Origin: Xanthomonas bromi
GTDB taxonomy: Bacteria > Pseudomonadota > Gammaproteobacteria > Xanthomonadales > Xanthomonadaceae
Length of the DNA stretch: 32,149 nt
Reading direction: 5' to 3'
NCBI RefSeq assembly: GCF_900092025.1
Contig: NZ_FLTX01000045.1
Location: forward strand, 1 to 32,149
In this document: positions 16,285 to 26,463 of the stretch, one piece after another
How positions within the stretch are numbered: the first letter of the stretch is position 1
How the letters are laid out: every line of letters begins with the position of its first letter
The notes under the pieces: model-generated
What the model was told of the DNA's origin: nothing
Database searches by the model: none
Seen by the model: only the letters and a program-made list of their open reading frames with translations
Translations under genes and position numbers: made by a program

Positions 16285-17358
16285 ATGAAACAGACACGCC
16301 AAACGCACGCTTTGACCGTGCTTTCGCGCGCCGCGCAGCACGGTTTGGCGGCGCTGGTGCTGGGCGCGCTGCTGGCCAGCCCGGCGCCAGCGGCCGAGCG
16401 CCCCAGCGCCGACACCGCTGCCGAACAGGCCAGCCGGATCGCCCTGTGGCCCACGCCACTGGCGCCGGGAGACACCGCCTTGCCGCAACCGCAGCGCATC
16501 GTCGAGCGCAGCAGCGACCCGGCGCGACCGGATCGCTACATCCAGCAGGTCAGCGCGCCGTATCTGGTGGTCTACCGGCCCAAGCGCCCTAACTGTACTG
16601 CACTGCTGGTCACCCCTGGCGGCGGTTACCAGCGCATCGTGCTGGACAACGAGGGCAGCGCGTTGGTGCCCGGCTTCGTCGACACCGCCGGCATCACCCT
16701 GTTCGTGCTGCGCTACCGGCTGCCGGGCGAAGGCCATCCCAATGGCGCCGACGTGCCGCTGGCCGATGCGCAACGTGCGTTGCGGCTGATCCGCGCCAAC
16801 GCGGCGCGTTATGGCATCGATGCGCAGCGCGTCGGCGTGATGGGGTTTTCGGCCGGTGGCCATGTCGCCGCCAGCCTGGGCACGCGCTATGCCGCGCAGG
16901 TGTATCCGCAGGTCGATGCGGCCGATGCGCTGAGCGCACGACCGGATTTCCAGCTGCTGATCTACCCGGTGATCGACATGGACAGCGCCAACGCGCATCC
17001 GGGCTCGCGCGAACGGCTGATCGGCAGCGCACCGAGCCAGGCGCAGGTGCGTGCGTATTCGCCGCAGCTGCATGTGGATGCACGCACGCCGCCCACTTTT
17101 TTGCTGCATGCGCAGGATGACACTGTGGTCTCGGTGCGCAACAGCCTGTTGATGCATGACGCGCTGCTGCGCGCCGGGGTGCCGAGCGAGCTGCATGTGT
17201 TCCCGCAGGGTGGGCATGGTTTCGGTACCGCCAGCGGCACCGGTCTCACCGTGTCCGCATGGCCGCAGCTGGCGCAAGCCTGGATCGCGCATGTCGCGCC
17301 GGCGTCTGAACCTGGACCCACACCTGCGCCTGCGCCCGCGAAGGAGGCGACGCGATGA
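16285..17358 (+). CDS. Exported alpha/beta-hydrolase, acetyl-esterase type
   Basis: A 357-residue secreted or periplasmic esterase. Residues 1-37 are a signal peptide ending in PAPAAE. The oxyanion loop is TPGGGYQRI (residues 110-118). The nucleophile is S189 in GFSAGGH, D279 in HAQDDT is the likely acid, and H311 in PQGGHGFG is the base. This is the pattern of acetylxylan- or acetyl-oligosaccharide-type esterases (BD-FAE/DLH-like). A strong GGGAGGGGTGA ribosome site precedes the ATG. Its stop overlaps the next gene's ATG by 4 bp (ATGA). It probably removes acetyl groups from plant polysaccharide fragments; the exact substrate is inferred from neighbours. Confidence 0.86.
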   Translation: MKQTRQTHALTVLSRAAQHGLAALVLGALLASPAPAAERPSADTAAEQASRIALWPTPLAPGDTALPQPQRIVERSSDPARPDRYIQQVSAPYLVVYRPKRPNCTALLVTPGGGYQRIVLDNEGSALVPGFVDTAGITLFVLRYRLPGEGHPNGADVPLADAQRALRLIRANAARYGIDAQRVGVMGFSAGGHVAASLGTRYAAQVYPQVDAADALSARPDFQLLIYPVIDMDSANAHPGSRERLIGSAPSQAQVRAYSPQLHVDARTPPTFLLHAQDDTVVSVRNSLLMHDALLRAGVPSELHVFPQGGHGFGTASGTGLTVSAWPQLAQAWIAHVAPASEPGPTPAPAPAKEATR

Positions 17359-18977
17359 CAGCGCAGGGCGCCCCTGACCCACGCCGCCGCGCGCTGTTGC
17401 GCGGCGGTTTGCTTGCCACCGCCGCCTCCACGCTGCCCGGCTTCGCTGTTGCGGCCACACTCCCGCCGCCACGCGACGACGGTGCGCCGCTGGCACGCGT
17501 GCGTAGCGGCGCGCTGCGCGGCTACCGCGACCAGGGTATCTGCATGTTCAAGGGCATTCCGTATGGCGGCGACACCGCCGCGCGGCGCTTCCAGGCACCC
17601 CTGCAGGAAACGCCATGGCAGGACGTACGCGATGCCAGCCATTTCGGTGCGGCCGCGCCACAACTCAAGGCCAGCGAATTCACCGGCGAGGACTGTTTGT
17701 TCCTCAACGTGTGGACACCCGGCCTGCGCGATGGCGGCAAGCGGCCGGTCCTGTTCTATATCCACGGCGGCGGCTATACCACCGGCTCCGGTAGCGACCC
17801 GCTCTACGATGGCGTGCGCCTGTGCAAGCGCGGCGACGTGGTCGTGATCACCGTCAATCACCGGCTCAATCTGTTTGGCTATCTGTCGTTGGCGCAATTG
17901 GGCGATGCCAGTTTTGCCGACTCCGGCAATGCCGGGCAGCTGGATCTGATCCAGGCGTTGCAGTGGGTGCGTCAGCATGCGGCCGAATTCGGCGGCGACG
18001 CCGGCAACGTCACCGTGTTCGGGCAGTCCGGCGGTGGCGCCAAGATCGCCACGCTGATGGCGATGCCGGCCGCGCGTGGGTTGTTCCATCGCGCCTGGAC
18101 CATGAGCGGGCAACAGGTCACCGTGGCCGGGCCGCGCGCGGCAACCCGGCGTGCGCAGGTGCTGCTGGATGCGTTGAAGGTGGCGCCAGGCGAGATCGCG
18201 CGCATGCGCACCTGGCCGGTGGCGCAACTGCTGGCCGCCGCGCAAGTCCGCGACCCGTCGCGGGTGGAAAACAACGCGCTGTATTTCGGCCCGGTGCTGG
18301 ATGCGCGCAACGTGCCGGTGCATCCCTTCTGGCCCACCGCGCCCTTGCAGTCGGCACGTATTCCGATGGTGATCGGCAATACGCGCGATGAAACACGCGG
18401 CTTTCTCGGCAACGATGCGAAGAATTTCGCATTGAGCTGGGACGAGTTGCCGGCCAAACTGGAAGCGCAGCAATACGTGGATCTGTTGCCGCAAGTGGTC
18501 ATCGCCGAATACCGGCGGTTATATCCGCAGTACACGCCGTCGCAGGTGTTTTTCGCAGCGACCACCGCCGGCCGTTCTTGGCGCGGCGCCGTCGAAGAGG
18601 CCCAGGCGCGTGCACGGCAAGGCGCGCCCACCTGGGTCTATCAACTGGACTGGGGCTCGCCGCTGGAGGGCGGTAAGTTCGGCGCCTTCCATACGCTGGA
18701 TATTCCGCTGGTGTTCGACAACGTGCGCCAGCCCGGCTCGCGTACCGGCGACAGCACCGACGCACAGCGCATGGCCGAGCAGATGAGCGAAGCGCTGATT
18801 GCATTTGCGCGGCATGGCGACCCCAATCGTCGCGGTGCGCCGCACTGGCAGACGTATTCCTTGAAGCGTCGCGAAACGCTGGTGTTCGATACGCCAAGCC
18901 GGCTGGAACTGGATCCGCGCGGCGGTGAGCGCTTGTTGTATCAACAAGCGCCGTTTATTCAACGCGGTACGTTTTGA
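17355..18977 (+). CDS. Exported type-B carboxylesterase
   Basis: A 540-residue carboxylesterase of the cholinesterase-like family. Residues 1-34 carry a twin-arginine signal (PRRRALLRGG, hydrophobic core, AVAA). The oxyanion HGGG is at 137-140. The triad is S225 in GQSGGG, E346 in GNTRDETRGF and H446 in GAFHTLDIPLVF. The EDCLFLNVWTP signature is at 112-122. Its ATG overlaps the preceding esterase stop (ATGA), so the two are translationally coupled and probably act on related ester groups outside the cytoplasm. A feruloyl- or acetyl-esterase role on plant cell walls fits the island but is not shown by the sequence. Confidence 0.92.
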   Translation: MTAQGAPDPRRRALLRGGLLATAASTLPGFAVAATLPPPRDDGAPLARVRSGALRGYRDQGICMFKGIPYGGDTAARRFQAPLQETPWQDVRDASHFGAAAPQLKASEFTGEDCLFLNVWTPGLRDGGKRPVLFYIHGGGYTTGSGSDPLYDGVRLCKRGDVVVITVNHRLNLFGYLSLAQLGDASFADSGNAGQLDLIQALQWVRQHAAEFGGDAGNVTVFGQSGGGAKIATLMAMPAARGLFHRAWTMSGQQVTVAGPRAATRRAQVLLDALKVAPGEIARMRTWPVAQLLAAAQVRDPSRVENNALYFGPVLDARNVPVHPFWPTAPLQSARIPMVIGNTRDETRGFLGNDAKNFALSWDELPAKLEAQQYVDLLPQVVIAEYRRLYPQYTPSQVFFAATTAGRSWRGAVEEAQARARQGAPTWVYQLDWGSPLEGGKFGAFHTLDIPLVFDNVRQPGSRTGDSTDAQRMAEQMSEALIAFARHGDPNRRGAPHWQTYSLKRRETLVFDTPSRLELDPRGGERLLYQQAPFIQRGTF

Positions 18978-19026
18978 TTGCCTGGGAATGCCTGACCACC
19001 TTGCACGGCTGCGCTCGGCCTATCCG

Positions 19027-20175
19027 TCAATGCGCAGCAGGCAACGGCGCATCTGCCTCGATCACGCCTTCGCGCTTGAGCTCCTCCCACACTGCCGATG
19101 GAATGACCACCCGCATCGACATCGCATTGGCGTGCGCCTGCTCGGCCGTGCGCGCCCCGGGGATGACGGCCGACACCACAGGCGGAGCAGCAGCAAATTG
19201 CAGCGCTACCGTGCGTAGATCCACGCCATGCCTGTCGCAAATGGCCAACGCTTTCTGCCGCTTGGCCGGCGCCCACGGCGGGATGGTGCCGTCGTAGAGA
19301 TAACGCTCGCGTCCGGCCAAATAGCCAGCCAACAACGGTGCACCGACCACGACCGAGGCGCCATGTTTCTCGATCTTCGGGAAGGTGTCATGCAACGCCT
19401 GCGCATGATCGAGGAGCGAGTATTGGCAGGCCAGCAGGAAGATGTCCGGATCGGCCTCTTCGATCGCGCGCAATGCCGGCTCTGGACGATTGACGCCAAA
19501 ACCCCAGGCTTTGATCAAGCCCTCCTTGCGCATCTTGGTCAGCTCCGGCATCGCACCCTTCACCGCTTCGGCGAAGCGCTGCTCCCACGGCATGCCCAGG
19601 TCCTTTTCGTTCTCCGGCGACAGATCGTGGATGTACGCGATGTCGATCTGCGACACGCCCAAGCGCTGCAGGCTATCTTCGATCGAGCGCCGCACACCGG
19701 ACGCGCTGTAGTCGTAGCGATAATCAAAGGGCGAGGGCTGCTGCCACATCGTCTTTGGCGGTGTCTCGGTCGCGGTGAGCAAGCGCCCCACCTTGGTCGA
19801 CACCACGTAATCGTCGGCCGGATGATTGTGCAGATGATGGCCGGTGCGTCGCTCGGACAAGCCCAACCCATACCACGGCGACGTATCGAAATAGCGCACG
19901 CCCGATTCCCACACCGCTGCGAGAGTCTGCTCGCTCTGTGCGTCGCTGGCAGGCGCAAACCCATTCCCGATCGCAACGCCACCAAAGCCCAGTCGACTGC
20001 GTGGGCGGTAGCGTCCGCCCTTGGTGACGGGATTAGTCGGCAATGCGCTCGCATCGGTTTTACCGCGCGTCGGCATCACGCTGCCGGGCGCTGACAATTG
20101 CGCCATCAATGGCGCAGCGGCCAATGCCGCAGTGCCGGCAGCGGCAGCGGAAAGAAATTGGCGACGTGTATTCAT
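19027..20175 (-). CDS. Aldo/keto reductase with a Tat signal, D-threo-aldose dehydrogenase-like
   Basis: A 382-residue aldo/keto reductase. The core motifs are YFDTSPWYGLGLSE (catalytic D and Y), VSTKVGR (catalytic K), IAYIHDL (catalytic H) and VIPGARTAEQ (cofactor loop), resembling the D-threo-aldose 1-dehydrogenase / pyridoxal dehydrogenase branch. The start at 20175 has a GGAG site and gives an N-terminal twin-arginine signal (NTRRQFLSAAAAGTAALAAA), so the mature protein should leave the cytoplasm already folded with its nicotinamide cofactor. That is unusual for this family. It converges on the esterase gene across 49 bp. The substrate is unknown; a sugar aldehyde or lactol from plant cell wall breakdown is possible. 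Confidence 0.9.
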   Translation of the reverse strand: MNTRRQFLSAAAAGTAALAAAPLMAQLSAPGSVMPTRGKTDASALPTNPVTKGGRYRPRSRLGFGGVAIGNGFAPASDAQSEQTLAAVWESGVRYFDTSPWYGLGLSERRTGHHLHNHPADDYVVSTKVGRLLTATETPPKTMWQQPSPFDYRYDYSASGVRRSIEDSLQRLGVSQIDIAYIHDLSPENEKDLGMPWEQRFAEAVKGAMPELTKMRKEGLIKAWGFGVNRPEPALRAIEEADPDIFLLACQYSLLDHAQALHDTFPKIEKHGASVVVGAPLLAGYLAGRERYLYDGTIPPWAPAKRQKALAICDRHGVDLRTVALQFAAAPPVVSAVIPGARTAEQAHANAMSMRVVIPSAVWEELKREGVIEADAPLPAAH

Positions 20176-20242
20176 GGCGACTCCGTGCAACAACGTGGTC
20201 CAAGAGCATGGCTCCGCCGGTGTGCATGCCAGGTCAGCGGAC

Positions 20243-20707
20243 TCAGCCCACCGCCAACTGCTGCAACTGCGCGTGCGGCGCGCCATCGCCCAGCCACAGC
20301 ATGGCCAGACTGATCGGCAGACTGAAGCGACGCGGACCGGCACTGCCCGGATTGACGTACAGCACGCCCTCCCGCAACTGGATCTCGGGTTTGTGCGAAT
20401 GACCGCTGATGACGACGTCTGCTGCCACGTCCGATGCCAGTGTTTTCAGCGTGTGCAACACATGGATGCGCACGCCATCGATCTGCAGATCCAGCGTCTG
20501 CGGCAAATCCGCGGCCCAGGGCTTGTCATCGATATTGCCTGCGATGACATGCAGCGGGGCCAGTGCCCGCAATGCCTCAAGCACCTGCGGCTTGCCCACA
20601 TCGCCGGCATGGATGATGTGCGCGCAGCCATCGAGCGCGGCCAGCGCCTCGGGCCGCAGCAGCCCGTGCGTGTCGGAGATCACACCGATACGCGTGCCAG
20701 TGCCCAT
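20243..20707 (-). CDS. YfcE/MJ0936-type metallophosphoesterase
   Basis: A 154-residue cytoplasmic phosphodiesterase of the calcineurin-like superfamily. Metal ligands are visible: D12 and H14 in SDTHG, D36 in HAGDVG, N58 in AGNID, H85 in HVLHT, and H103/H105 in SGHSHKPE. The NPGSAGPRR block closes the fold. The ATG at 20707 was preferred to the GTG at 20731 because GAGGGA precedes it and the protein then begins as the family does. It ends 67 bp before the aldo/keto reductase start. Substrates of this family are small phosphodiesters; the physiological one here is unknown. A link to the sugar island is not evident. Confidence 0.9.
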   Translation of the reverse strand: MGTGTRIGVISDTHGLLRPEALAALDGCAHIIHAGDVGKPQVLEALRALAPLHVIAGNIDDKPWAADLPQTLDLQIDGVRIHVLHTLKTLASDVAADVVISGHSHKPEIQLREGVLYVNPGSAGPRRFSLPISLAMLWLGDGAPHAQLQQLAVG

Positions 20708-20872
20708 CTTGCCATTCCCTCGTTTGAACACGACTCCGTCGATGGCCTACGGCGACAGTCTCGACATGGAGAAATCAGCTTCGTCACGCTCGCGTCGGGG
20801 GGTACCAGGATGTCATCGATGCGGCGCATGACCCACGTTGCCAACGGTCTGCTAGGGCGCGACTTTAGCTAC

Positions 20873-20906
20873 CGCCTGCCACCGGGCCAAATCCCGGTGG
20901 CAGGCG
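20873..20906 (-). terminator. Strong hairpin after glgB
   Basis: Arms CGCCTGCCACCGGG (20873-20886) and CCCGGTGGCAGGCG (20893-20906) are exact reverse complements, 14 bp, with a 6-nt loop. It begins 11 bp past the glgB stop codon. Position and stability make it the likely end of the glgE-treS-glgB transcript, although no T-run follows. Confidence 0.75.
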
Positions 20907-20917
20907 CGCAGGATGCA

Positions 20918-23116
20918 TCACCCCTGCGGCGTGAGCACGATGACGCCCAGCGGCGGCAACAACAGCGGCAGCGAGTGGGCATGGCGGTGCATGGACTGCT
21001 GCTCGGCCGTCACGCTGCCGCCATTGCCCAGATTGGCACCGCCGTAGATGCCGGCATCGCTATTGAACACCTCGCGCCACTGGCCGCCTTGCGGCACGCC
21101 GATGCGATAGCCGTGCTGCACCACCGGGGTGAAGTTGATCACCACCAGCACCGGTGCATCGCCGCGTTTGCACTTGCGCAGGAACGCCACCACGCTGTTG
21201 CCGGCATCGTCGCCGACGACCCAGGCGAACCCGGACGGGTCGTCGTCATGTACGTGCAGCGCCGGGTATTCGACATACAGCCGGTTCAAGTCGCGCACCA
21301 GCGTCTGCACGCCGCGGTGGCGTGGGTCGTCCAGCAAGTGCCACGGCAACCCGCTGTCATGGTTCCACTCGGTGGGCTGTCCGAATTCGCAGCCCATGAA
21401 CAGCAACTTGCGCCCCGGGTGGGTGAACATGAAACCCAGATACGTGCGCAGGTTGGCGAAGCGCTGCCAATCGTCGCCTGGCATGCGGCCCAGCAATGAC
21501 CCCTTGCCATGCACCACTTCGTCGTGCGAGATCGGCAGCACGAAGCGCTCCGAATACGCGTAAACCATGCTGAAAGTCAGCTCGCCGTGGTGATACCGGC
21601 GATAGATCGGGTCCAACCCGGCGTAATGCAGGGTGTCGTGCATCCAACCCATGTTCCACTTGTAGTGGAAGCCCAGGCCGCCATGCGCCACATCGGCGGT
21701 GACGCCGGGGAACGCGGTGGATTCCTCTGCGATCATCACCGCGCCCGGGGTGTGCTCGCGCACCACCTCATTGAGCCGGCGCAGGAAGGCGATGGTCTCG
21801 TAGTTCTCGCGCCCGCCGTGGATGTTGGGCACCCACTCGCCGGCATTGCGGCTGTAGTCGCGGTACAGCATCGAGGCCACCGCATCCACGCGCAGCCCAT
21901 CGACGTGGTAGCGCTGCAGAAATTCCATCGCACTGGCGATCAGGAACCCGGACACCTCGCGGCGGCCGTGGTTGTAGATCAGCGTATTCCAGTCGCGGTG
22001 GAAGCCTTCGCGCGGGTCGGCATGTTCGTACAGCGCGGTGCCGTCGAAATGCGCCAGCCCGTGCGCGTCGGTGGGAAAGTGGGCCGGCACCCAGTCGACG
22101 ATGACGCCGATACCTTCGCGGTGGCAGCGGTCGACAAATCGGGCGAAGCCATCGGGCGTGCCGAAGCGCGCGGTGGGCGCGAACAGACCCAGCGGTTGAT
22201 AACCCCACGAGCCGCCGAACGGATGCTCGGTCACCGGCATCAGCTCGACATGGGTGAAGCCCATATCGGCCACATATGGAATCAGGCGATCGGCCAGGCC
22301 ATCCCAGTCCAGGTCCACGCCTTCTTCGCGCAGCCAGGAGCCGGCGTGCATCTCATAGATGCTCATCGGCGCGTCGTGTGCCTGCCGGCGCGCACGGGTG
22401 GCCATCCAGCCGTCGTCGCTCCACTGGTGCGGCGTGGGATCGGCCACGATCGAGGCGGTGCCCGGGGCAAGCTCGGCGCGGCGCGCCACCGGGTCTGCCT
22501 TGGCCGGCAGTTCGTGCCCATGCGGGCCACGCAGTTGATACTTGTAATGCGCACCGGGGCCGACGTCGGGCACGAACAACTCCCATACGCCGGACTGGTG
22601 CCGCAGCCGCATCGGATGCCGGCGCGCGTCCCAGCTATTGAAGTCGCCCACCACCGCCACACGCGAGGCATTGGGTGCCCACACCGCAAAGCGCGTGCCG
22701 CGTACGCCATCCACGTCCACCACATTGGCGCCGAGCGCATCGGCCAGCTGCAGGTGGTGACCTTCGCTGATCAGGTGCAGGTCGAAGTCGCTGAGCTGCG
22801 GTCCGAAGGCGTAGGGGTCGGCGGTGTCCTGCTCGCCGCCGGGCCAGCCGATGCGCAGGCGGTAGCTGCCCTGTGCCGGAAGGTCGCCGGCAAACAGGCC
22901 AGACTCCGGGCCGGCCTCCAGCGCCACCACGTGCCCGTCGTCGAGCACTGCACTGACGCGTTCGGCGCCAGGCAGATAGGTGCGCAATACGCGCCCGGTG
23001 TCGGTTGGGTGCGCGCCCAGGACGGCGAACGCATCGCCGTGGCGTGCTTCGGCCAGGGCGCGGATGACGCCGGGATCCCATCGATTGCTCACTGCTGTCA
23101 TTACTCCACTCATCAT
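20918..23116 (-). CDS. glgB: 1,4-alpha-glucan branching enzyme
   Basis: A 732-residue GH13 enzyme that forms alpha-1,6 branches in glycogen-like alpha-glucan. There are two N-terminal beta-sandwich modules: a first from about residue 26 to 118 and a CBM48 from 140 to 235 ([22 protein letters not shown]). The barrel follows, with D411 in [20 protein letters not shown]464 in [12 protein letters not shown] and D532 in [15 protein letters not shown]. The C-terminal all-beta domain ends near 732. The ATG at 23116 overlaps the treS-mak stop (ATGA), so translation is coupled. In this operon it branches the linear chains made by GlgE. Confidence 0.97.
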   Translation of the reverse strand: MMSGVMTAVSNRWDPGVIRALAEARHGDAFAVLGAHPTDTGRVLRTYLPGAERVSAVLDDGHVVALEAGPESGLFAGDLPAQGSYRLRIGWPGGEQDTADPYAFGPQLSDFDLHLISEGHHLQLADALGANVVDVDGVRGTRFAVWAPNASRVAVVGDFNSWDARRHPMRLRHQSGVWELFVPDVGPGAHYKYQLRGPHGHELPAKADPVARRAELAPGTASIVADPTPHQWSDDGWMATRARRQAHDAPMSIYEMHAGSWLREEGVDLDWDGLADRLIPYVADMGFTHVELMPVTEHPFGGSWGYQPLGLFAPTARFGTPDGFARFVDRCHREGIGVIVDWVPAHFPTDAHGLAHFDGTALYEHADPREGFHRDWNTLIYNHGRREVSGFLIASAMEFLQRYHVDGLRVDAVASMLYRDYSRNAGEWVPNIHGGRENYETIAFLRRLNEVVREHTPGAVMIAEESTAFPGVTADVAHGGLGFHYKWNMGWMHDTLHYAGLDPIYRRYHHGELTFSMVYAYSERFVLPISHDEVVHGKGSLLGRMPGDDWQRFANLRTYLGFMFTHPGRKLLFMGCEFGQPTEWNHDSGLPWHLLDDPRHRGVQTLVRDLNRLYVEYPALHVHDDDPSGFAWVVGDDAGNSVVAFLRKCKRGDAPVLVVINFTPVVQHGYRIGVPQGGQWREVFNSDAGIYGGANLGNGGSVTAEQQSMHRHAHSLPLLLPPLGVIVLTPQG

Positions 23117-26100
23117 GTGTCTCCTGCATCGGCGCGTGCGCGTTGCAGGATGCGTCGCAAACCTTCGATCGGCACCATCAACCAGCCGGGGCGATTGGCG
23201 GCTTCATAGCGCACTTCGTAGCTGGCCTTCTCCACCAGGAACAACAAGGTAGCTGCATTGAACGCCGCCGGCGCAATCCATGGATGAGCGCTGGCGTCGA
23301 GCACGGCATGGTAAGCGTCCAGGAAGGCTTGTGTGGAGCGTCGACGGAATTGCACCAGGAATTCGTCCAGATGCGTGTCCACGCCCACGCCAGCGCGGGC
23401 GGCGGTGCCCTCCTCGCCACGTGCAGACACTTCGCTGGCGTAATCGAGCGAGCGCAGGAAGCCGGCCACATCGCGCAACGGGCTGGCCTTGGCGCGCCGT
23501 TCGGCCAGCGGCTTGGCCGGCTCGCCTTCGAAGTCGATCAGCACCACATCGTCGAACGCCACCAGGATCTGGCCCAGATGGAAATCGCCATGCACGCGGG
23601 TGAGGAACGAGTCGGCCAGCACGCTCGGCGCCTTGGCGAGCAAGGCATCCAGCTGCGGGCGCTCGGCCAGCACCGCTTCCAGCGCTTCGCGCTCGGCGCT
23701 GTCTTCGCCGCCGGCCAGGCGCGCATTGACGGTGTCCCACATCGCTTCAACCTGGCGTCCCACGCCGGCCACCACATCGTTGGCGGTGGGCAGGTCGATG
23801 CGTTGTGGTGCGAAGTCGGCATCGTCGGTCTCGCGCGACAGCGCTTCGTGCAACTCGGCCAGCCGCTTGCCCACCACCGCGGCGAAAGCGTCGTAGCCAG
23901 CAACGGCTTCGGCGCGCGCTTCATCGGTCTGCGCGGTGGCGTATTCGTCGAAGCTGCGCGCCAGATGATCCAGTGTCCAGCGCCAGGCATCGCCTTGATT
24001 GCGGATGAAGCCTTGCAACAACGCGATGGTGGTGATGATGCCCTGGCCGTCGACGCGGCTCACGCTGCCCAGCAGTGGCGCCGCATTGGCGTAGCCCAGC
24101 TCGGTCAGGCGGCGGCCGATTTCGATTTCCGGATTCGCACCGATCGCCACATGCCGCAGCAGCTTGAACACCGCCTTGTCGGCGACCACCAGCGAGCTAT
24201 TGCTCTGTTCGGCCGACAACCAGCGAATCTCCGGGTCCTGCGGAATCTCCAGTGTCGCCAGCGCCGGGGTGGCCTCGAAGCGCACCTGCCCCTGCTGCGA
24301 TGGCTCGTCGCCATCGCGGAAGTCCAGCGCTGCATTGCTGCGCAGCGCATCGATCACACCGCGCACCATGGGCTTGAGCGCAAACGCATCGGTGAGATAG
24401 CCCACCTCACGACCCTGACGCACCCGCGCCAGCGCCAGTTGCTCGGCCAACGTGCTGGGCTGCTCGCGTTCCCACACGATGCCGATCGGCAACATATAGC
24501 GCTCGTGGCGACCGTCTTCCAGCTCCGCGTCCAGTTCCAGCAAGGTCATCGGCTCGTCGCCCGGCAGCGGCGTACGCCGCGCGATGCGCACGCCGCGCAG
24601 CGCCTGATCCTTGGCCGAGAACCAGCGCCGCGCCGACAACCAGGCCGGCAGGATTTCGTGTTCCAAGGTGGGCAGATGCGGCAGCAGTGCGGTGCTCTCG
24701 TCGGCATCGCTGCGCAGCACCAGCGTGCGGTAGTCCGGCAACGGTACCGGGCTGGGCACATGCCAATCCGGCAAGGTGCCTTCGCTGACCAGCTGAAAGG
24801 CATAGAAACCGAACGGCGGCACCGTGAGCAGGTAGGTCAGCCGGCCGATCGGCGGGAAGCTGCCGCCGCCGATGATGTCCACCGGCACGCGGCCTTCGAA
24901 TTCGGACAGGTCCAGCTCCACCGCTTGCAGCGTGTGCGACAGGTTGGCCACGCACAGCACGGTTTCGTCCTGATAACAGCGCAGGTACGCCAGCATGCGG
25001 CGATTGCCCGGATACAGAAAGCGCAGGATGCCGCGGCCGAAGGCCTGGTAGCGCTTGCGCACGCTGAGCACGCGGCGGGTCCAGGTCAGCAACGAGTGCT
25101 GGTCGCGGATCTGCGCTTCCACATTCACCGCCTGGAAGCCGTACAGCGGGTCCATCACCGGCGGCAACACCAGCTGCGCGGGGTCGGCGCGCGAGAAACC
25201 GCCATTGCGGTCGATCGACCACTGCATCGGGGTGCGCACGCCATCCCGATCGCCCAGATGGATGTTGTCGCCCATGCCAATCTCATCGCCGTAATACAGC
25301 ACCGGCGTGCCCGGCATGGTCAGCAGCAGGGAGGTCATCAATTCGATGCGGCGGCGGTCGCGCTCCAGCAGCGGCGCCAGGCGGCGACGAATCCCTAAAT
25401 TGATGCGCGCACGGCGATCGGAGGCATAGGTCTGCCACAGATAATCGCGTTCCGAATCGGTGACCATTTCCAGCGTCAACTCGTCGTGGTTGCGCAGGAA
25501 GATCGCCCACTGGCAGCTCTCCGGAATCTCCGGGGTCTGGCGCATGATGTCGGTGATGGGAAAGCGGTCTTCGCGCGCGATCGCCATGTACATGCGCGGC
25601 ATCAGCGGGAAGTGGAATGCCATATGGCATTCGTCGGCGTTCTGGCCGAAATATTGCTGCGTGTCTTCCGGCCACATGTTGGCCTCGGCCAGCAGCATGC
25701 GGTCCGGATATTCGGCATCCAGCGTGGCGCGGATCTTGCGCAGAATCGCGTGGGTTTCCGGCAAGTTTTCGTTGGAGGTGCCGGAGCGTTCGATCAGATA
25801 CGGCACTGCGTCCAGGCGCAGGCCGTCCACACCGCGATCCAGCCAGAAGCGCATCACTTCCAGCACCGCTTCCAGCACCGCCGGATTATCGAAGTTCAGA
25901 TCCGGCTGATGCGAATAGAACCGATGCCAGAAGTATTGGCCGGCTACCGGGTCCCAGGTCCAGTTGGACTTCTCGGTATCGCAGAAAATGATGCGCGTGC
26001 CTTCGTATTCCTGGTCGGTGTCCGACCACACATAGAAGTCGCGCTCCGGCGAGCCGGCCGGGGCATTGCGGGCGCGCTGGAACCAGGAATGCTGATCGGA

Positions 26101-26463
26101 GGTGTGGTTGATCACCAGCTCGGTGACGATGCGAATACCGCGCGCATGCGCCTGCGCCACCAATTGTTCGAAGTCGGCGATGGTGCCGTAGTCCGGATGC
26201 ACCGCCATGTATTCGGCGATGTCGTAGCCATCGTCGCGGCGTGGGCTGGGGTAGAACGGCAGCAGCCAGATGGTGTCCACACCGAGCTCGGCGATGTAGT
26301 CCAGCTTGGAGATCAACCCCGGGAAATCGCCGATGCCATCGTCGTTGGAGTCGAAGAACGACTTGACGTGCACCTGGTAGATGATGGCGTCCTTGTACCA
26401 GAGCTGGTCGGCCACCACGGCCGATTGTTCTGCATCGGCCTGTAAAGCGGGAACTGCATTCAT
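23113..26463 (-). CDS. treS: Trehalose synthase fused to maltokinase
   Basis: A 1116-residue two-domain enzyme. Residues 20-560 are a GH13_16 trehalose synthase (trehalose to maltose): [20 protein letters not shown]218 in [14 protein letters not shown]260 in [11 protein letters not shown] and D327 in [12 protein letters not shown]. From about 650 a maltokinase follows ([16 protein letters not shown]), with the phosphotransferase loop HGDFHLGQ at 958-965 and VLIDFEGEP behind it. That half phosphorylates maltose with ATP. The start at 26463 overlaps the glgE stop (ATGA); the longer frame to 26613 lies inside glgE. In one polypeptide it converts trehalose to maltose-1-phosphate, the donor for GlgE. 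Confidence 0.97.
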   Translation of the reverse strand: MNAVPALQADAEQSAVVADQLWYKDAIIYQVHVKSFFDSNDDGIGDFPGLISKLDYIAELGVDTIWLLPFYPSPRRDDGYDIAEYMAVHPDYGTIADFEQLVAQAHARGIRIVTELVINHTSDQHSWFQRARNAPAGSPERDFYVWSDTDQEYEGTRIIFCDTEKSNWTWDPVAGQYFWHRFYSHQPDLNFDNPAVLEAVLEVMRFWLDRGVDGLRLDAVPYLIERSGTSNENLPETHAILRKIRATLDAEYPDRMLLAEANMWPEDTQQYFGQNADECHMAFHFPLMPRMYMAIAREDRFPITDIMRQTPEIPESCQWAIFLRNHDELTLEMVTDSERDYLWQTYASDRRARINLGIRRRLAPLLERDRRRIELMTSLLLTMPGTPVLYYGDEIGMGDNIHLGDRDGVRTPMQWSIDRNGGFSRADPAQLVLPPVMDPLYGFQAVNVEAQIRDQHSLLTWTRRVLSVRKRYQAFGRGILRFLYPGNRRMLAYLRCYQDETVLCVANLSHTLQAVELDLSEFEGRVPVDIIGGGSFPPIGRLTYLLTVPPFGFYAFQLVSEGTLPDWHVPSPVPLPDYRTLVLRSDADESTALLPHLPTLEHEILPAWLSARRWFSAKDQALRGVRIARRTPLPGDEPMTLLELDAELEDGRHERYMLPIGIVWEREQPSTLAEQLALARVRQGREVGYLTDAFALKPMVRGVIDALRSNAALDFRDGDEPSQQGQVRFEATPALATLEIPQDPEIRWLSAEQSNSSLVVADKAVFKLLRHVAIGANPEIEIGRRLTELGYANAAPLLGSVSRVDGQGIITTIALLQGFIRNQGDAWRWTLDHLARSFDEYATAQTDEARAEAVAGYDAFAAVVGKRLAELHEALSRETDDADFAPQRIDLPTANDVVAGVGRQVEAMWDTVNARLAGGEDSAEREALEAVLAERPQLDALLAKAPSVLADSFLTRVHGDFHLGQILVAFDDVVLIDFEGEPAKPLAERRAKASPLRDVAGFLRSLDYASEVSARGEEGTAARAGVGVDTHLDEFLVQFRRRSTQAFLDAYHAVLDASAHPWIAPAAFNAATLLFLVEKASYEVRYEAANRPGWLMVPIEGLRRILQRARADAGDT

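Noticed and set aside
16147..17496. Upstream extension of the hydratase frame on the minus strand (723 codons in total)
   Set aside because: The family homology begins at the TTG at 16146 with a ribosome site. The extension runs antisense through the esterase gene and crosses the operator.
23143..25398. A 751-codon open frame on the plus strand opposite treS-mak
   Set aside because: It is antisense to a certain gene. Its protein is rich in His, Arg, Gln and Ala with no family motif, as expected from the GC-rich codon pattern of the opposite strand. Similar shadows occur opposite glgE (26523-28646), glgB (21509-23209) and dctM (12582-13856).
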